From the NCBI GenBank assembly GCA_963696105.1, contig CAVOIP010000004.1, positions 542,992 to 606,991 of the forward strand: DNA of 64,000 nucleotides. The letters are read 5' to 3'. Every line of letters starts with the position of its first letter. Within the stretch, counting starts at the first letter, position 1. A program made the translations under genes and the position numbers. The notes below the pieces were generated by a model. It was not told the origin of the DNA and did no database searches. It saw nothing but the letters and a program-made list of their open reading frames with translations. Source of the stretch: CAVRTM01 sp963696105. Lineage in GTDB: Bacteria; Actinomycetota; Actinomycetes; Actinomycetales; Dermatophilaceae. Shown here in pieces: positions 55,766 to 64,000 of the stretch.

Positions 55766-57216
55766 CAGAGGACTCCCTCATCGTCGGTGTCGAGGTACGC
55801 CGCGAGCCCGTACGGGCCGCCTTCGCGCCCGAAACCGGACTCGCCGTAGCCGCCGAACGCGGCAGCCGGGTCGAACCGGTTGAACGTGTTGTTCCAGACC
55901 ACACCGGCCCGCAGCGCCGACGCGACGGCCATCGCGCGTGAGCCCTTGTCGGTCCACACCCCCGCCGACAGCCCGTACGGCGTGTTGTTGGCCTTCGCGA
56001 TCGCCTCCTCCGGGGTCCGGAAGGTGAGAGTCGTGAGCACCGGACCGAAGATCTCCTCCCGGCTGACCCGCATCGACGGGCTGGCGTCGGTGAGGATCGT
56101 CGGCGCGACGTACAGGCCCGTGTCCGGAACGGGGCAGGGGGACACCCAGCGGTGGGCGCCCTCGTCGACGCCGGACTGGGTCAGGGCGGTGATCTTGTCG
56201 AGCTGGGCGCGCGAGTTCACCGCGCCCACGTCGGTGTTCTTGTCCAGGGCGTGGCCGACCCGCAGGGTCGCCACCCGCTGCCGCAGCCGGTCGAGGAACT
56301 CGTCCGCCACCGACTCCTGCACGAGCAGCCGGGACCCGGCGCAGCAGACCTGTCCCTGGTTGAAGAAGATGCCGTTGACGACACCCTCGACCGCCTGGTC
56401 GACCGCCGCGTCGTCGAAGACGATGTTGGCGCCCTTGCCGCCGAGCTCCAGGGTGAGCCGGCGCCCCGTGCCGGCCAGCTCGGTCTGGATCCGCTTGCCG
56501 ACCGCAGTCGACCCGGTGAAGGCCACCTTGTCGATGCCGGGGTGCCCCACGAGGGCGGCACCGATGTCGCCGGCACCCGGCAGCACGTTGACCACGCCGG
56601 GCGGCAGGCCGACGTCGGCCATGACCTCGGCCAGCACCAGGATGGACAGCGACGTCGTCTCGGCCGGCTTGATGACGACGGTGTTGCCCGCGGCCAGCGC
56701 CGGGGCGATCTTCCAGGCCGCCATCAGCAGCGGGAAGTTCCACGGGATGACCTGCCCGGCGACGCCGAGCGCGGACGGGGACGGCCCGTACCCCAGGTGC
56801 TGCAGCTTGTCGGCCCACCCGGCGTAGGAGAAGAAGTACTGCGCCGCGGCCGGGACGTCGAAGTCGCGGGTCTCCTTGATCGGCTTGCCGTTGTCGAGGG
56901 ACTCCAGCACCGCCAGCTCACGGGAGCGCTCGGCGATCCCGCGGGCGATCCGGAACAGGTACTTGCCGCGCTCCAGGCCGGACAGCCGTGACCAGACGTC
57001 CTCGTAGGCGGTTCGGGCGAGGCGGACGGCGGTGTCGACGTCGTCGGCGGTGGCCGAGGAGACCGTGGAGAGCGTGGTCTCGTCCGAGGGGTTGACGGAG
57101 ACCAGGTCCGGTCCGTGCCCGTCGACGAACTCGCCGCCGAGGAACATCTGGTACCGCTCCCGGACCCGGCCGATGGAGGCGGCCTCCGGCGCGGCGGCGT
57201 AGTCGAGCGTGATCAT
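55765..57216 (-). CDS. NAD(P)-dependent aldehyde dehydrogenase
   Basis: The 483-residue full-length enzyme has VAGQVIPWNFPLLMAAWKIA, ELGGKGANIVFDDA with the general base, the nucleophile region FFNQGQVCCAGSRL, EEIFGPVLTTLTF and FGGYGESGFGREGG. It is placed directly downstream of deoC. DeoC releases acetaldehyde from 2-deoxyribose 5-phosphate, so oxidation of that acetaldehyde to acetate is the likely job (inference from context). The ATG at 57216 is preferred over an upstream TTG. Confidence 0.92.
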   Translation of the reverse strand: MITLDYAAAPEAASIGRVRERYQMFLGGEFVDGHGPDLVSVNPSDETTLSTVSSATADDVDTAVRLARTAYEDVWSRLSGLERGKYLFRIARGIAERSRELAVLESLDNGKPIKETRDFDVPAAAQYFFSYAGWADKLQHLGYGPSPSALGVAGQVIPWNFPLLMAAWKIAPALAAGNTVVIKPAETTSLSILVLAEVMADVGLPPGVVNVLPGAGDIGAALVGHPGIDKVAFTGSTAVGKRIQTELAGTGRRLTLELGGKGANIVFDDAAVDQAVEGVVNGIFFNQGQVCCAGSRLLVQESVADEFLDRLRQRVATLRVGHALDKNTDVGAVNSRAQLDKITALTQSGVDEGAHRWVSPCPVPDTGLYVAPTILTDASPSMRVSREEIFGPVLTTLTFRTPEEAIAKANNTPYGLSAGVWTDKGSRAMAVASALRAGVVWNNTFNRFDPAAAFGGYGESGFGREGGPYGLAAYLDTDDEGVL

Positions 57217-57229
57217 GTGCAAGGGCCTT

Positions 57230-58231
57230 TCAGTCGACCGTGACGTAGAGCGGACCGCTGTAGTGACCGGCCAGCTGCGTGCGCCGCTGCATGACGAGGT
57301 CGTTCAGCACGGAGGAGGCCCCGAAGCGGAACCAGTGCGGGTCGAGCCACTCGGGGCCGGCGACCTCGTGGACGAGCACCAGGTAGCGCACCGCGTCCTT
57401 GGTGCTGCGGATGCCGCCGGCCGGCTTGACCGCGCGCTGCTCACCGGTGAGGCTGCGCCAGTCCCGCACCGCCTGAAGCATGACCTGGGTGACGGGAAGC
57501 GTTGCGGCGGGCGCGATCTTGCCGGTCGAGGTCTTGATGAAGTCGGCTCCCGCGAGCAGTGCGAGCCACGAGGCGCGCCGGACGTTGTCGTACGTCGCCA
57601 GCTCGCCGGTCTCCAGGATCACCTTGAGCCGGGCCGGGCCGCAGGCCTGCTTCACGGCGACGATCTGGTCGTGCACGCGCAGGTAGTCCCCGGCGAGGAA
57701 GGCGGCCCGGTCGATCACCATGTCGATCTCGTCCGCGCCCGCCGTCACCGCCAGCCGGGTGTCGGCGAGCTTGACCTCCAGGCTGGACCGTCCGGCGGGG
57801 AACGCCGTCGCCACGGACGCCACCTTCACGCCGGTGCCGGCCAGGGCCTCGACGGCGACCGGCACGACGTCCGGGTAGACGCAGACGGCGGCGGCCGAGG
57901 GGGTGTCGGGGTGGTCGGGGTCGGGTCGGACCGCCTTGCGGGCGAGGCCGCGGACCTTGCCCGCCGTGTCGGCCCCCTCGAGCGTGGTGAGGTCGACCAT
58001 GGAGATGGCGAGGTCGATCAGGGTGCGCTTGGTCTCCCGCTTGACCGAGCGGGTCGCCAGGCCCGCCGCGCGCTGCTCGACGCCCACCGGGTCGACCGGG
58101 GGCAGACCGTGCAGGAAGCGGCGCAGCGAGGCTGCGGAAGCGCCGACGTCCCGCAGGGAGGCGGCGTCGGTGCCGCCGGAGAAGGTCGGGGGCGCCGGAG
58201 GAGGGGCGGACGAAGTGGTCGCGCTGGTCAT
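57230..58231 (-). CDS. deoC: Deoxyribose-phosphate aldolase
   Basis: The 333-residue class I aldolase has DLTTLEGADTAGKVRGLA, VCVYPDVVPVAVEAL, VATAFPAGRSSLEVK, GADEIDMVIDRAAFLAG, the Schiff-base lysine region GADFIKTSTGKIAP and AVKPAGGIRSTKDA. It splits 2-deoxy-D-ribose 5-phosphate into glyceraldehyde 3-phosphate and acetaldehyde. At over 330 residues it is of the longer, two-extension type. It follows the rbs transport genes after a hairpin and precedes two aldehyde dehydrogenase genes. Confidence 0.95.
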   Translation of the reverse strand: MTSATTSSAPPPAPPTFSGGTDAASLRDVGASAASLRRFLHGLPPVDPVGVEQRAAGLATRSVKRETKRTLIDLAISMVDLTTLEGADTAGKVRGLARKAVRPDPDHPDTPSAAAVCVYPDVVPVAVEALAGTGVKVASVATAFPAGRSSLEVKLADTRLAVTAGADEIDMVIDRAAFLAGDYLRVHDQIVAVKQACGPARLKVILETGELATYDNVRRASWLALLAGADFIKTSTGKIAPAATLPVTQVMLQAVRDWRSLTGEQRAVKPAGGIRSTKDAVRYLVLVHEVAGPEWLDPHWFRFGASSVLNDLVMQRRTQLAGHYSGPLYVTVD

Positions 58232-58287
58232 GTCGCTCTCTCGTTGCGGGTGGTGGTCCGGGCGCGGGCGCTGCCGCCGGACGGGGC

Positions 58288-58317
58288 CGGGTGCGGCGGG
58301 GCTGCCCCCACCGCACC
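58288..58317 (-). terminator. Hairpin between rbsB and deoC
   Basis: GGGTGCGG pairs with CCGCACCC, with a further GGGG/CCCC inside, just after the rbsB stop. It may terminate part of the transcripts so that deoC and the dehydrogenases are expressed less than the transporter, or stabilise the rbs message 3' end. Confidence 0.55.
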
Positions 58318-58325
58318 CGTCGGGC

Positions 58326-59309
58326 TCACTTGCAGGTGGCCGTGTCGCCGAGGGTGGCGAGCTTCGCGCAGTAGGCCTTGACGTCCGCGGCCTTGACGAG
58401 CGAGCCCTCGAGGACCTTGTTCTTCTCGACCTTCTGGCCGTTCGCGACCTGGCCGGCGAGGCCCATGACCTCGGAGCCGAGGGCGAACGGGGACTCGGCG
58501 TTGGTCGCGTAGAGGCTGCCGTCCTTGATGGCCTTCACCGCGTCGGCGATGCCGTCGTTGCCGACGACCTTGACCTTGCCGGAGAGCCCGGCCGCCTTCA
58601 GGGCCGCGATCACACCCATCGCCATCTCGTCGTTGGCGGCGTAGACGCCGACGATGTCGTGGTGGGACTGCAGGATGTTGGTCATGACGTCCAGGGCCTT
58701 GCCGCGGTCGAACTCCGCCGGCTGGGTCGCCACGACGGAGATGCCGGGGAACTGCTTGATGCCGGCCTCGAAGCCCTTGCTGCGCTCCTGGGCCACGCTC
58801 GTGCCCATGATGCCCTGGATCTCGACGACCTTGCCCTTGCCGCCGACGGCCTCGCCGAGCGCCTTGGCGCCGTTCTTGCCGGCCTGGACGGCGTCGTAGC
58901 CGATGAAGGCCTTGAGGTCGCCGCCCTGGGGCATGCGGTCGAAGGCCACGACCGGCACGCCGGCGGAGTTGGCCTGGGTGACGATCGATCCGCCGGACGC
59001 GCTCGAGACGGGGTCGATGATCAGGACGGACGGCTTCTTGCTCAGCGCGGTCGACGACAGGTCCAGGGAGGCCTGGTCGGCGTTGTTGGCGTTCTGGACG
59101 TCGATGCTCGCGCCCAGTGCCTTCGCCTTGGCCTTGGCCCCGTCGGCCACGGACACGAAGAACGGGTTGTTGAGCGTGCTGATCACCAGCGTCGCGGATG
59201 TGGCCTTGGCGGCTCCCGCCTCGGCTGAGGGGCTGCTGCGGTTGCAGGCCGCCAGCGAGAGGGCGGTCGACGTGGCCACGGCGACGGTGAGGACGGACTT
59301 GATGCGCAT
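58326..59309 (-). CDS. rbsB: Sugar ABC transporter substrate-binding lipoprotein (RbsB-like)
   Basis: The 327-residue protein has a lipoprotein signal (LTVAVATSTALSLAACNRS, lipobox LAAC). A periplasmic-binding type I fold follows: LVISTLNNPFFVSVADGAK, VLIIDPVSSASGGSIV, GVPVVAFDRMPQG, VYAANDEMAMGVIAAL and VVGNDGIADAVKAI. These match ribose-type binding proteins. It is expected on the outer face of the membrane delivering ribose or a related pentose to RbsAC. It is the last transporter gene in the operon. Confidence 0.9.
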   Translation of the reverse strand: MRIKSVLTVAVATSTALSLAACNRSSPSAEAGAAKATSATLVISTLNNPFFVSVADGAKAKAKALGASIDVQNANNADQASLDLSSTALSKKPSVLIIDPVSSASGGSIVTQANSAGVPVVAFDRMPQGGDLKAFIGYDAVQAGKNGAKALGEAVGGKGKVVEIQGIMGTSVAQERSKGFEAGIKQFPGISVVATQPAEFDRGKALDVMTNILQSHHDIVGVYAANDEMAMGVIAALKAAGLSGKVKVVGNDGIADAVKAIKDGSLYATNAESPFALGSEVMGLAGQVANGQKVEKNKVLEGSLVKAADVKAYCAKLATLGDTATCK

Positions 59310-59362
59310 GGTGGTGCCTTTCTGTGGAGAGGTGCGGTGAGGTCGCGGGGAAAGCGGTGTCG

Positions 59363-60367
59363 TCACCGCGTCGAGACCGAGTCCTTGGCAGGCGCGGACC
59401 GCTGCGGCGAGATGCGTCGTACGGACTGGACGATGCTGCGGATCGGGCCGGTGTTGCGGTCGATGAAGACCGCGAAGAGGATGACCGCTCCCTTGACGAC
59501 GTCCTGCAGGAACGGCGAGACGTTGAGCAGGTTCAGGCCGTTGTCGATGGTGCCGAGCAGGAGCGCACCGATGACGGTGCCGACGACGGCGCCACGGCCG
59601 CCGGTGAGGCTCGTGCCGCCGATGATGACGGCTGCGATGGCGGTCAGCTCGAGCCCCTTTCCTGCCGTCGGCTGCGCGGTCCCGAGGCGTGCCGTGAGGA
59701 TGAAGCCGGCGATCGCTGCGAGGATGCCCGCGATGACGAACGCCGCCACCTTGACCCGGGTGACCGGCATGCCCGACAGGTGGGCCGCCTCGAAGTTGTC
59801 GCCCGTCGCATAGACCTGGCGACCGAACCTGCTGCGTGCCAGAAGGATTCCGAACACCACGGCACACACGAGAAGGATCCAGATGGGTGCGGGTACTCCG
59901 AGGATGTGCCCCTGGCCGATCGCACGGAACGCGTCGGAGCCGACCCCGACCGGGTTGCCCTGGGTCAGGTAGAGGGTGAGTCCGGACAGCATGGACATCG
60001 TGGCCAGGGTGGCGATGAACGAGGGCATGTTCACCTTGGTGACCAGGACCCCGTTGATCAGCCCGGCGGCCACGCCCGCAGCCACACCCGCGAGGAGCGC
60101 CACGACCAGGCCTGCTCCGGGGAGGACCTTGGCGGTGATCACCGCGGAGAAGCCGAGTGTCGCCCCGACCGACAGGTCGATCTCACCGAGGATGATCACG
60201 AACGTCTGGCCGATCGCCAGCAGCGCGGTGACCGAGGCGGCCATGACGATCGCCATGAGGTTGGACGAGGTGAGGAAGAACGGCGAGGCGATGAAGAGGA
60301 TGAGGGCGACGCCCAGCAGCATCCACACCGCACGAAGCTCGCGACCGAGCACTGACAGACGATTCAT
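59363..60367 (-). CDS. rbsC: Ribose-type ABC transporter permease
   Basis: The 334-residue membrane protein has about nine to ten helices. RbsC-type signatures are ITVVGALLAIGQTFVIILGEIDLSVG-like sequence (LLAIGQTFVIILGEIDLSVGA), RSRFGRQVYATGDNFEAAHLSG and IGGTSLTGGRGAVVGTVIGALLLG. It forms the pore with RbsA as ATPase. The start overlaps the rbsA stop (ATGA). Confidence 0.92.
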   Translation of the reverse strand: MNRLSVLGRELRAVWMLLGVALILFIASPFFLTSSNLMAIVMAASVTALLAIGQTFVIILGEIDLSVGATLGFSAVITAKVLPGAGLVVALLAGVAAGVAAGLINGVLVTKVNMPSFIATLATMSMLSGLTLYLTQGNPVGVGSDAFRAIGQGHILGVPAPIWILLVCAVVFGILLARSRFGRQVYATGDNFEAAHLSGMPVTRVKVAAFVIAGILAAIAGFILTARLGTAQPTAGKGLELTAIAAVIIGGTSLTGGRGAVVGTVIGALLLGTIDNGLNLLNVSPFLQDVVKGAVILFAVFIDRNTGPIRSIVQSVRRISPQRSAPAKDSVSTR

Positions 60368-61860
60368 GAGGCTGCACTCTCCAGAGCGTGGTGAAGGACG
60401 GACTCCTGGGTGCGCTCGTCGCCGACGAGCTCGGCGACCACGCGGCCCTCGCGCATGACGATCACGCGGTCGCTCATCTCGACGAGCTCGGGCAGGTCGG
60501 AGGAGACCAGGACGATGGCGACGCCGCGGGCCGCCTGTTCGTTGATGACGCGGTAGATCTCGGCCTTCGCGCCGACGTCGACCCCCCGGGTGGGCTCTTC
60601 CATCAGCAGGACCTTCGGGTCGGCCAGCAGCCACCGTCCGAGCAGGACCTTCTGCTGGTTGCCGCCCGAGAGCGCCGACACGGGCTGGTGAACCGACGAC
60701 GCCTTGATGTTCAGCGCCGACCGCATCGTCTCGGCGCGGGCCTGCTCGGCCGCAGGGCGCACCATGCCTGCGGTCGTGACCGACCCCAGGGTGGCCATCG
60801 AGACGTTGCGCGCGATCGACTGCTGCAGGGCCAGACCCTCGGCCTGGCGGTCGGGAGTCAGGTAGCAGACCCCCTTCGCGATCGCCGCGCGAGGCGAGCG
60901 GAGGCGCACGACGCGGTCGTCCAGCCGGATCTCCCCGCCGGTCACCGGCAGCAGGCCGTACAGGCTGCGCAGCAGGCTGCCCTTGCCGCAGCCCTCGACG
61001 CCGCCGATGCCCACCACCTCGCCCGCGTGCACCTCCAGGTCGACGCCGGCGAAGGCGCCGGCGCTGCCGAGACCGCTCAGGGCGAGCACGACCCGGTCCG
61101 TGCCGTGCGGCTCCTTCGGGTAGAAGTTCTCCACCGAGCGGCCGACCATCGCGGCGACGACGGCGCGTTCGCTGCTCTCGGCGGGCGCGGTCTCCAGGGC
61201 GACGATGCCGTCGCGCAGGACCACGAGCCGGTCGGCGAGGTCGAACACCTCCGTGAGCCGGTGGGAGATGTAGACGACGGCGACGCCCTCGTCGCGCAGG
61301 CGGCGTACCTGGGCGAAGAGCGCCTCGGACTCCGCCTGGTCAAGAGCCGCCGTCGGCTCGTCCAGGATGAGCAGGTTGGCCCGCTCCCCGATGGCCTTGG
61401 CGATGGCCAGCATCTGCTGCTGCGGCACGGAGAGGTCCTTCACCAGCGACGTCGGGTCCATCGTCATCCCGAGACCGGTGAGGAGCTCGGTGGCGTCCTG
61501 GACCATGCGGGTGCGCTTGCTCCACACGCGGCCGTGACGACCCGACCGGTCACCGGCGTACAGGTTCTCCGCCACCGTGAGCTGGGGGAAGAGGTTGTGC
61601 CGGAACTCCTGGTAGATGACCTGGATGCCGGCGTCCATCGCGTCCTGCGGCCTGTTCAGCGTCACGGGGACGCCGTCGATCTCGACCGTCCCCTCCTCGG
61701 CGTGGTAGACCCCCGAGATGACGCGCGTCAGCGTCGACTTGCCGGCGCCGTTCTCGCCGAGCAGGGCGACCACCTCGCCGCCCCTCACCGTGAGGTCGAT
61801 GCCCCGCAGGACCTCGTTCTCGCCGAAGCGCTTGCGGACACCGCGTAGCTTGAGCTGCAT
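60364..61860 (-). CDS. rbsA: Ribose-type ABC transporter ATP-binding protein (double ATPase)
   Basis: The 498-residue protein has two tandem nucleotide-binding domains. The first has GENGAGKSTLTRVISGVYH, VIYQEFRHNLFPQLTVAEN, LSVPQQQMLAIAKAI and LLILDEPTAALDQAE. The second has a degenerate P-loop GIGGVEGCGKGSLLR, then VSALSGGNQQKVLLGRWLLA and VLLMEEPTRGVDVGAK. This is the RbsA/XylG pattern. It energises import through RbsC. Confidence 0.93.
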   Translation of the reverse strand: MQLKLRGVRKRFGENEVLRGIDLTVRGGEVVALLGENGAGKSTLTRVISGVYHAEEGTVEIDGVPVTLNRPQDAMDAGIQVIYQEFRHNLFPQLTVAENLYAGDRSGRHGRVWSKRTRMVQDATELLTGLGMTMDPTSLVKDLSVPQQQMLAIAKAIGERANLLILDEPTAALDQAESEALFAQVRRLRDEGVAVVYISHRLTEVFDLADRLVVLRDGIVALETAPAESSERAVVAAMVGRSVENFYPKEPHGTDRVVLALSGLGSAGAFAGVDLEVHAGEVVGIGGVEGCGKGSLLRSLYGLLPVTGGEIRLDDRVVRLRSPRAAIAKGVCYLTPDRQAEGLALQQSIARNVSMATLGSVTTAGMVRPAAEQARAETMRSALNIKASSVHQPVSALSGGNQQKVLLGRWLLADPKVLLMEEPTRGVDVGAKAEIYRVINEQAARGVAIVLVSSDLPELVEMSDRVIVMREGRVVAELVGDERTQESVLHHALESAAS

Positions 61861-61870
61861 CGCCGGACTC

Positions 61871-62275
61871 CTAGTACACGACGCCGCACGTCAGGATGAC
61901 GTTGGCGTAGGGGGTGAACTCACCTGAGCGGACGGCGGCACGCGCGTCGCCGCTGCGCTGCTTGAACTCCACGTGCGGGACGAGGGACAGCTCGACGCCG
62001 GCGTCGGCGAGACGCTGACGCAGCGCTGCGAGCATGTCCGGGCTGTGCTGCTCGATCTCTGCCGGGGCAACGGCGCCCTCGACGACGACCTCGTCGAGCA
62101 CCTGGTCCAGGACCTGCAGAAAGCTTGGAACGCCTTCTGCGAGAGCCAGATCCACTCGCTCGACCTGTGGCGGGATGGGCAGTCCGGCGTCGGTGACCAC
62201 CAGCTGGTCGGTGTGCCCGAGCTCGGAGAAGACCCTGGACAGCTGGGAGTTCAACGTTCCGGAGTTCTTGCGCAC
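61871..62275 (-). CDS. rbsD: D-ribose pyranase
   Basis: The 134-residue protein begins with GTG and reads LNSQLSRVFSELGHTDQLVVTDAGLPIPP, the RbsD signature with the catalytic histidine in GHTD. It ends FTPYANVILTCGVVY, also typical. It interconverts pyranose and furanose forms of ribose so that ribokinase can use it. It lies between rbsK and rbsA with 10-13 base gaps. Confidence 0.95.
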   Translation of the reverse strand: MRKNSGTLNSQLSRVFSELGHTDQLVVTDAGLPIPPQVERVDLALAEGVPSFLQVLDQVLDEVVVEGAVAPAEIEQHSPDMLAALRQRLADAGVELSLVPHVEFKQRSGDARAAVRSGEFTPYANVILTCGVVY

Positions 62276-62288
62276 GGTGGTGCTCCTG

Positions 62289-63230
62289 TCAGTTTCGGGT
62301 GTTGGCGGTGATGAGGGCGTCGACGGCGGCGGCGGTCGGCAGGCAGGTGCTCGCGCCCGCGACCGTGACGGCCAGGGCGCCGGCGTGGATGCCGCGGACC
62401 ACCGCGTGCTCCCAGGGGTGGCCGGCTGCCAGGGCCGCGCCGAGGTTGCCCGCGAAGGCGTCTCCGGCCGCGGTGGTGTCGACCACCTTGACGGTCGGCG
62501 CGCTGCGGTGCTCGGACCGGTCCGCGGTCACCTCCACGACGCCCTTCTCCGCGAGGGTGACCAGCGCCGTGCGGGCGCCCCGCTGGACGAACCACTGCCC
62601 CGCGGCGGTGGCAGACCGGACGTCGGTGACCGGCAGACCGGTCAGGACGGCCGCCTCGGACTCGTTGGGCGTGACCACGTCCACGACCGACCAGATCCGG
62701 TCGGGGAGCGGCACTGCCGGCGCCGGGTCCAGGACCACCGTCATGCCGAGCTCGCGGCCGGTCTCCGCCGCGCGCAGGGCGGTCTCCTGCGGGATCTCCA
62801 GCTGAAGCAGGAGGACGTCTCCCGGGCGGCCGACCGATCGGAGGCGCTCCTCGGCGAGGTCCGGGGTCAGCGCCGCGTTGGCCAGCGGCACGATGACGAT
62901 GTCGTTCTGCCCGGTGGCGGAGTCCACCCGGATGTGCGCGACGCCGGTCGGTCCCGGCACGGTGGTGATGCCCGCCGTCCCGACGCCGCCGTCGTGCAGG
63001 CCGCTGAGCACCATGTCGCGGAACAGGTCGTCGCCGACGCAGCCGATCATGGTCGAGGTGGCACCGGCGCGTGCGGCGGCCAGCGCCTGGTTCGCGCCCT
63101 TGCCGCCGAGCACGAGCGTGAAGGCGTCACCGAGGATGGTCTCGCCGGGGACGGGCAGGGATCGGCTGTAGGCCGTGACGTCGGCGGTGATGCTGCCCAC
63201 GACGACGACCTGCGAGGGGGACTGGGTCAC
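62289..63230 (-). CDS. rbsK: Ribokinase (PfkB family)
   Basis: The 313-residue kinase has VVVVGSITADVTAYSRSLP at the start, the first PfkB signature GGKGANQALAAARAGA, VVLDPAPAVPLPDRIW and the second signature VVDTTAAGDAFAGNLGAAL with the catalytic aspartate. It phosphorylates ribose at O5; since deoC is in the same cluster, some activity on 2-deoxyribose is possible (inference). GTG start with GGAGC before it. Confidence 0.9.
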   Translation of the reverse strand: MTQSPSQVVVVGSITADVTAYSRSLPVPGETILGDAFTLVLGGKGANQALAAARAGATSTMIGCVGDDLFRDMVLSGLHDGGVGTAGITTVPGPTGVAHIRVDSATGQNDIVIVPLANAALTPDLAEERLRSVGRPGDVLLLQLEIPQETALRAAETGRELGMTVVLDPAPAVPLPDRIWSVVDVVTPNESEAAVLTGLPVTDVRSATAAGQWFVQRGARTALVTLAEKGVVEVTADRSEHRSAPTVKVVDTTAAGDAFAGNLGAALAAGHPWEHAVVRGIHAGALAVTVAGASTCLPTAAAVDALITANTRN

Positions 63231-63291
63231 GATGGCTCCTGCTGCGATGGATGTGGTGCGGATCGGGCCGCACGGGGTGGCCGGCTCGGCG

Positions 63292-64000
63292 TCAGTGCGA
63301 CGACGGGCCAGGTGACGGCTTGCGGGCACGCCGTCGGCGTGGTGGTGGGCTGGTCGATCCCCGGATGGTGAGCTCGACCGGCAGGACCAGGTGCTGCTGT
63401 TCACGGTCGGGCGCAGCGAGACGGGCCCGCAGCATCTCGGCGGCACGTGAGCCCAAGGCGAACGTGGCGCGGTTGATGACGGTCGGCGGGGGGTTGAGCA
63501 GCTCGCTCAGGTCGAGGTCGTCGAACCCGACGAGGGACATCTGCGCCGGGATCGAGATGCCCCGCTCGCTGAGCAGGCGCATGGCGCCGATCGTCATGAG
63601 GTTGTTGGCCGTGAAGACGGCGGTAGGCGTCGTGATGCTGTCGTCCAGCAGGCGGGCCATGGCGGCGTAGCCGCCCTCTGCGCGGAAGTCCGACAGGTGC
63701 ACGTGCTCGGGGCGGGCAGGCTGCCCGGCGTCGGCGAGCGCCTGCAGGAAGGCCTCGTGGCGCTCGCGCCCCGGAGTGCTCGTCAGCGGACCGCTGATCA
63801 CACCGATCTCCGTGTGCCCCAGCGACACCAGGTGCTCGGCGGCAAGACGCGCGCCCTGTCGGTTGTCGACGAGGACGAAGTCGACGTCGGTCCCCGTCGT
63901 GAGGACGCGGTCCACCAGCACCACGGGAACCCCGGCGAGAGCGGGCTCGTCAAGCACGGGGTCGGTCTCCACCGGCGGAATGAGGATGAGGCCGTCGGTT
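63292..64000 (-). CDS. LacI family transcriptional regulator (partial at window edge)
   Basis: About 235 residues of the C-terminal effector-binding part are visible: DGLILIPPVETDP, VPVVLVDRVL, VLVDNRQGARLAAEHLVSLGH, IGVISGPLTSTPGRERHEAF, AVFTANNLMTIGAMRLL and MSLVGFDDLDLSELLNPPPTVI. The N-terminal HTH lies beyond the window edge. It is 61 bases upstream of rbsK on the same strand and is likely the ribose-responsive repressor of the operon. A basic, Pro-rich tail ends it. No operator is obvious in the gap. Confidence 0.88.
   Translation of the reverse strand, partial: TDGLILIPPVETDPVLDEPALAGVPVVLVDRVLTTGTDVDFVLVDNRQGARLAAEHLVSLGHTEIGVISGPLTSTPGRERHEAFLQALADAGQPARPEHVHLSDFRAEGGYAAMARLLDDSITTPTAVFTANNLMTIGAMRLLSERGISIPAQMSLVGFDDLDLSELLNPPPTVINRATFALGSRAAEMLRARLAAPDREQQHLVLPVELTIRGSTSPPPRRRRARKPSPGPSSH

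Noticed and set aside
63231..63291. LacI-type operator between rbsK and the regulator gene
   Set aside because: No dyad of the usual LacI family form with a central CG could be found in this short gap.

Overview
The window is very GC-rich, uses GTG starts often, and has strongly G/C-biased third codon positions. It carries actinobacterial marker genes: an acVLRF1-type peptidyl-tRNA hydrolase, a SufR-led SUF operon with an embedded Rieske ferredoxin, MalT/LAL-type LuxR regulation, and SHOCT and DUF6325 proteins. I read it as chromosome from a high-GC actinomycete. Micrococcales (Intrasporangiaceae-like) is a guess from gene order only. I saw no rRNA, tRNA, CRISPR array or insertion sequence.

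Layout. (1) 1-25 kb is a stress and membrane island: a universal stress protein, an MBL-fold hydrolase, a GH15 glycosidase, HdeD-like and K+ channel genes, two DUF6325 modules, DUF1269 and DUF7144 proteins, a degenerate histidine phosphatase, a membrane-anchored alkaline-phosphatase-superfamily protein, a large LAL regulator (13615-16359), DUF2252, SHOCT, YihY-like, DUF1622, MFS and FUSC genes. A recurring inverted repeat, TCATCC-N5-GGGTGA or close variants, lies upstream of many of these genes, including the LAL regulator. Its arms resemble the MalT-box core, so a local regulon is plausible. (2) 25-36 kb holds heme A synthase, an ABC exporter and, divergently, sufR-sufB-sufD-Rieske-sufC-sufS-sufU-sufT, ended by a hairpin. 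A STAS/anti-sigma-kinase fusion and two small proteins follow. (3) 36-45 kb is mixed: secreted repeat-type and metallophosphoesterase proteins, DoxX, acVLRF1, two MFS carriers, a HAD phosphatase, and an NlpC/P60 cell-wall hydrolase behind a likely c-di-AMP (ydaO) riboswitch. (4) 45.7-54.8 kb holds a zinc metallopeptidase, an ABC-F ATPase, an enoyl-CoA hydratase, an ABC exporter, an M3 peptidase and an SDR oxidoreductase. Every one is broken by single-base indels except the small VOC gene. (5) 54.9-64 kb, all on the minus strand, reads lacI - rbsK - rbsD - rbsA - rbsC - rbsB - (hairpin) - deoC - aldehyde dehydrogenase - truncated aldehyde dehydrogenase. This looks like a ribose/deoxyribose uptake and catabolic unit.

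Data quality. About 60 frame breaks by hand count, mostly single extra bases, cluster at 1-0.4, 20.8, 36.7-38.3 and 45.7-54.7 kb. The protein sequence stays family-like across every break, so I favour residual sequencing error over real pseudogenes. Those genes are typed as pseudogenes with this caveat. All family assignments come from recognising motifs by eye; no database was searched.
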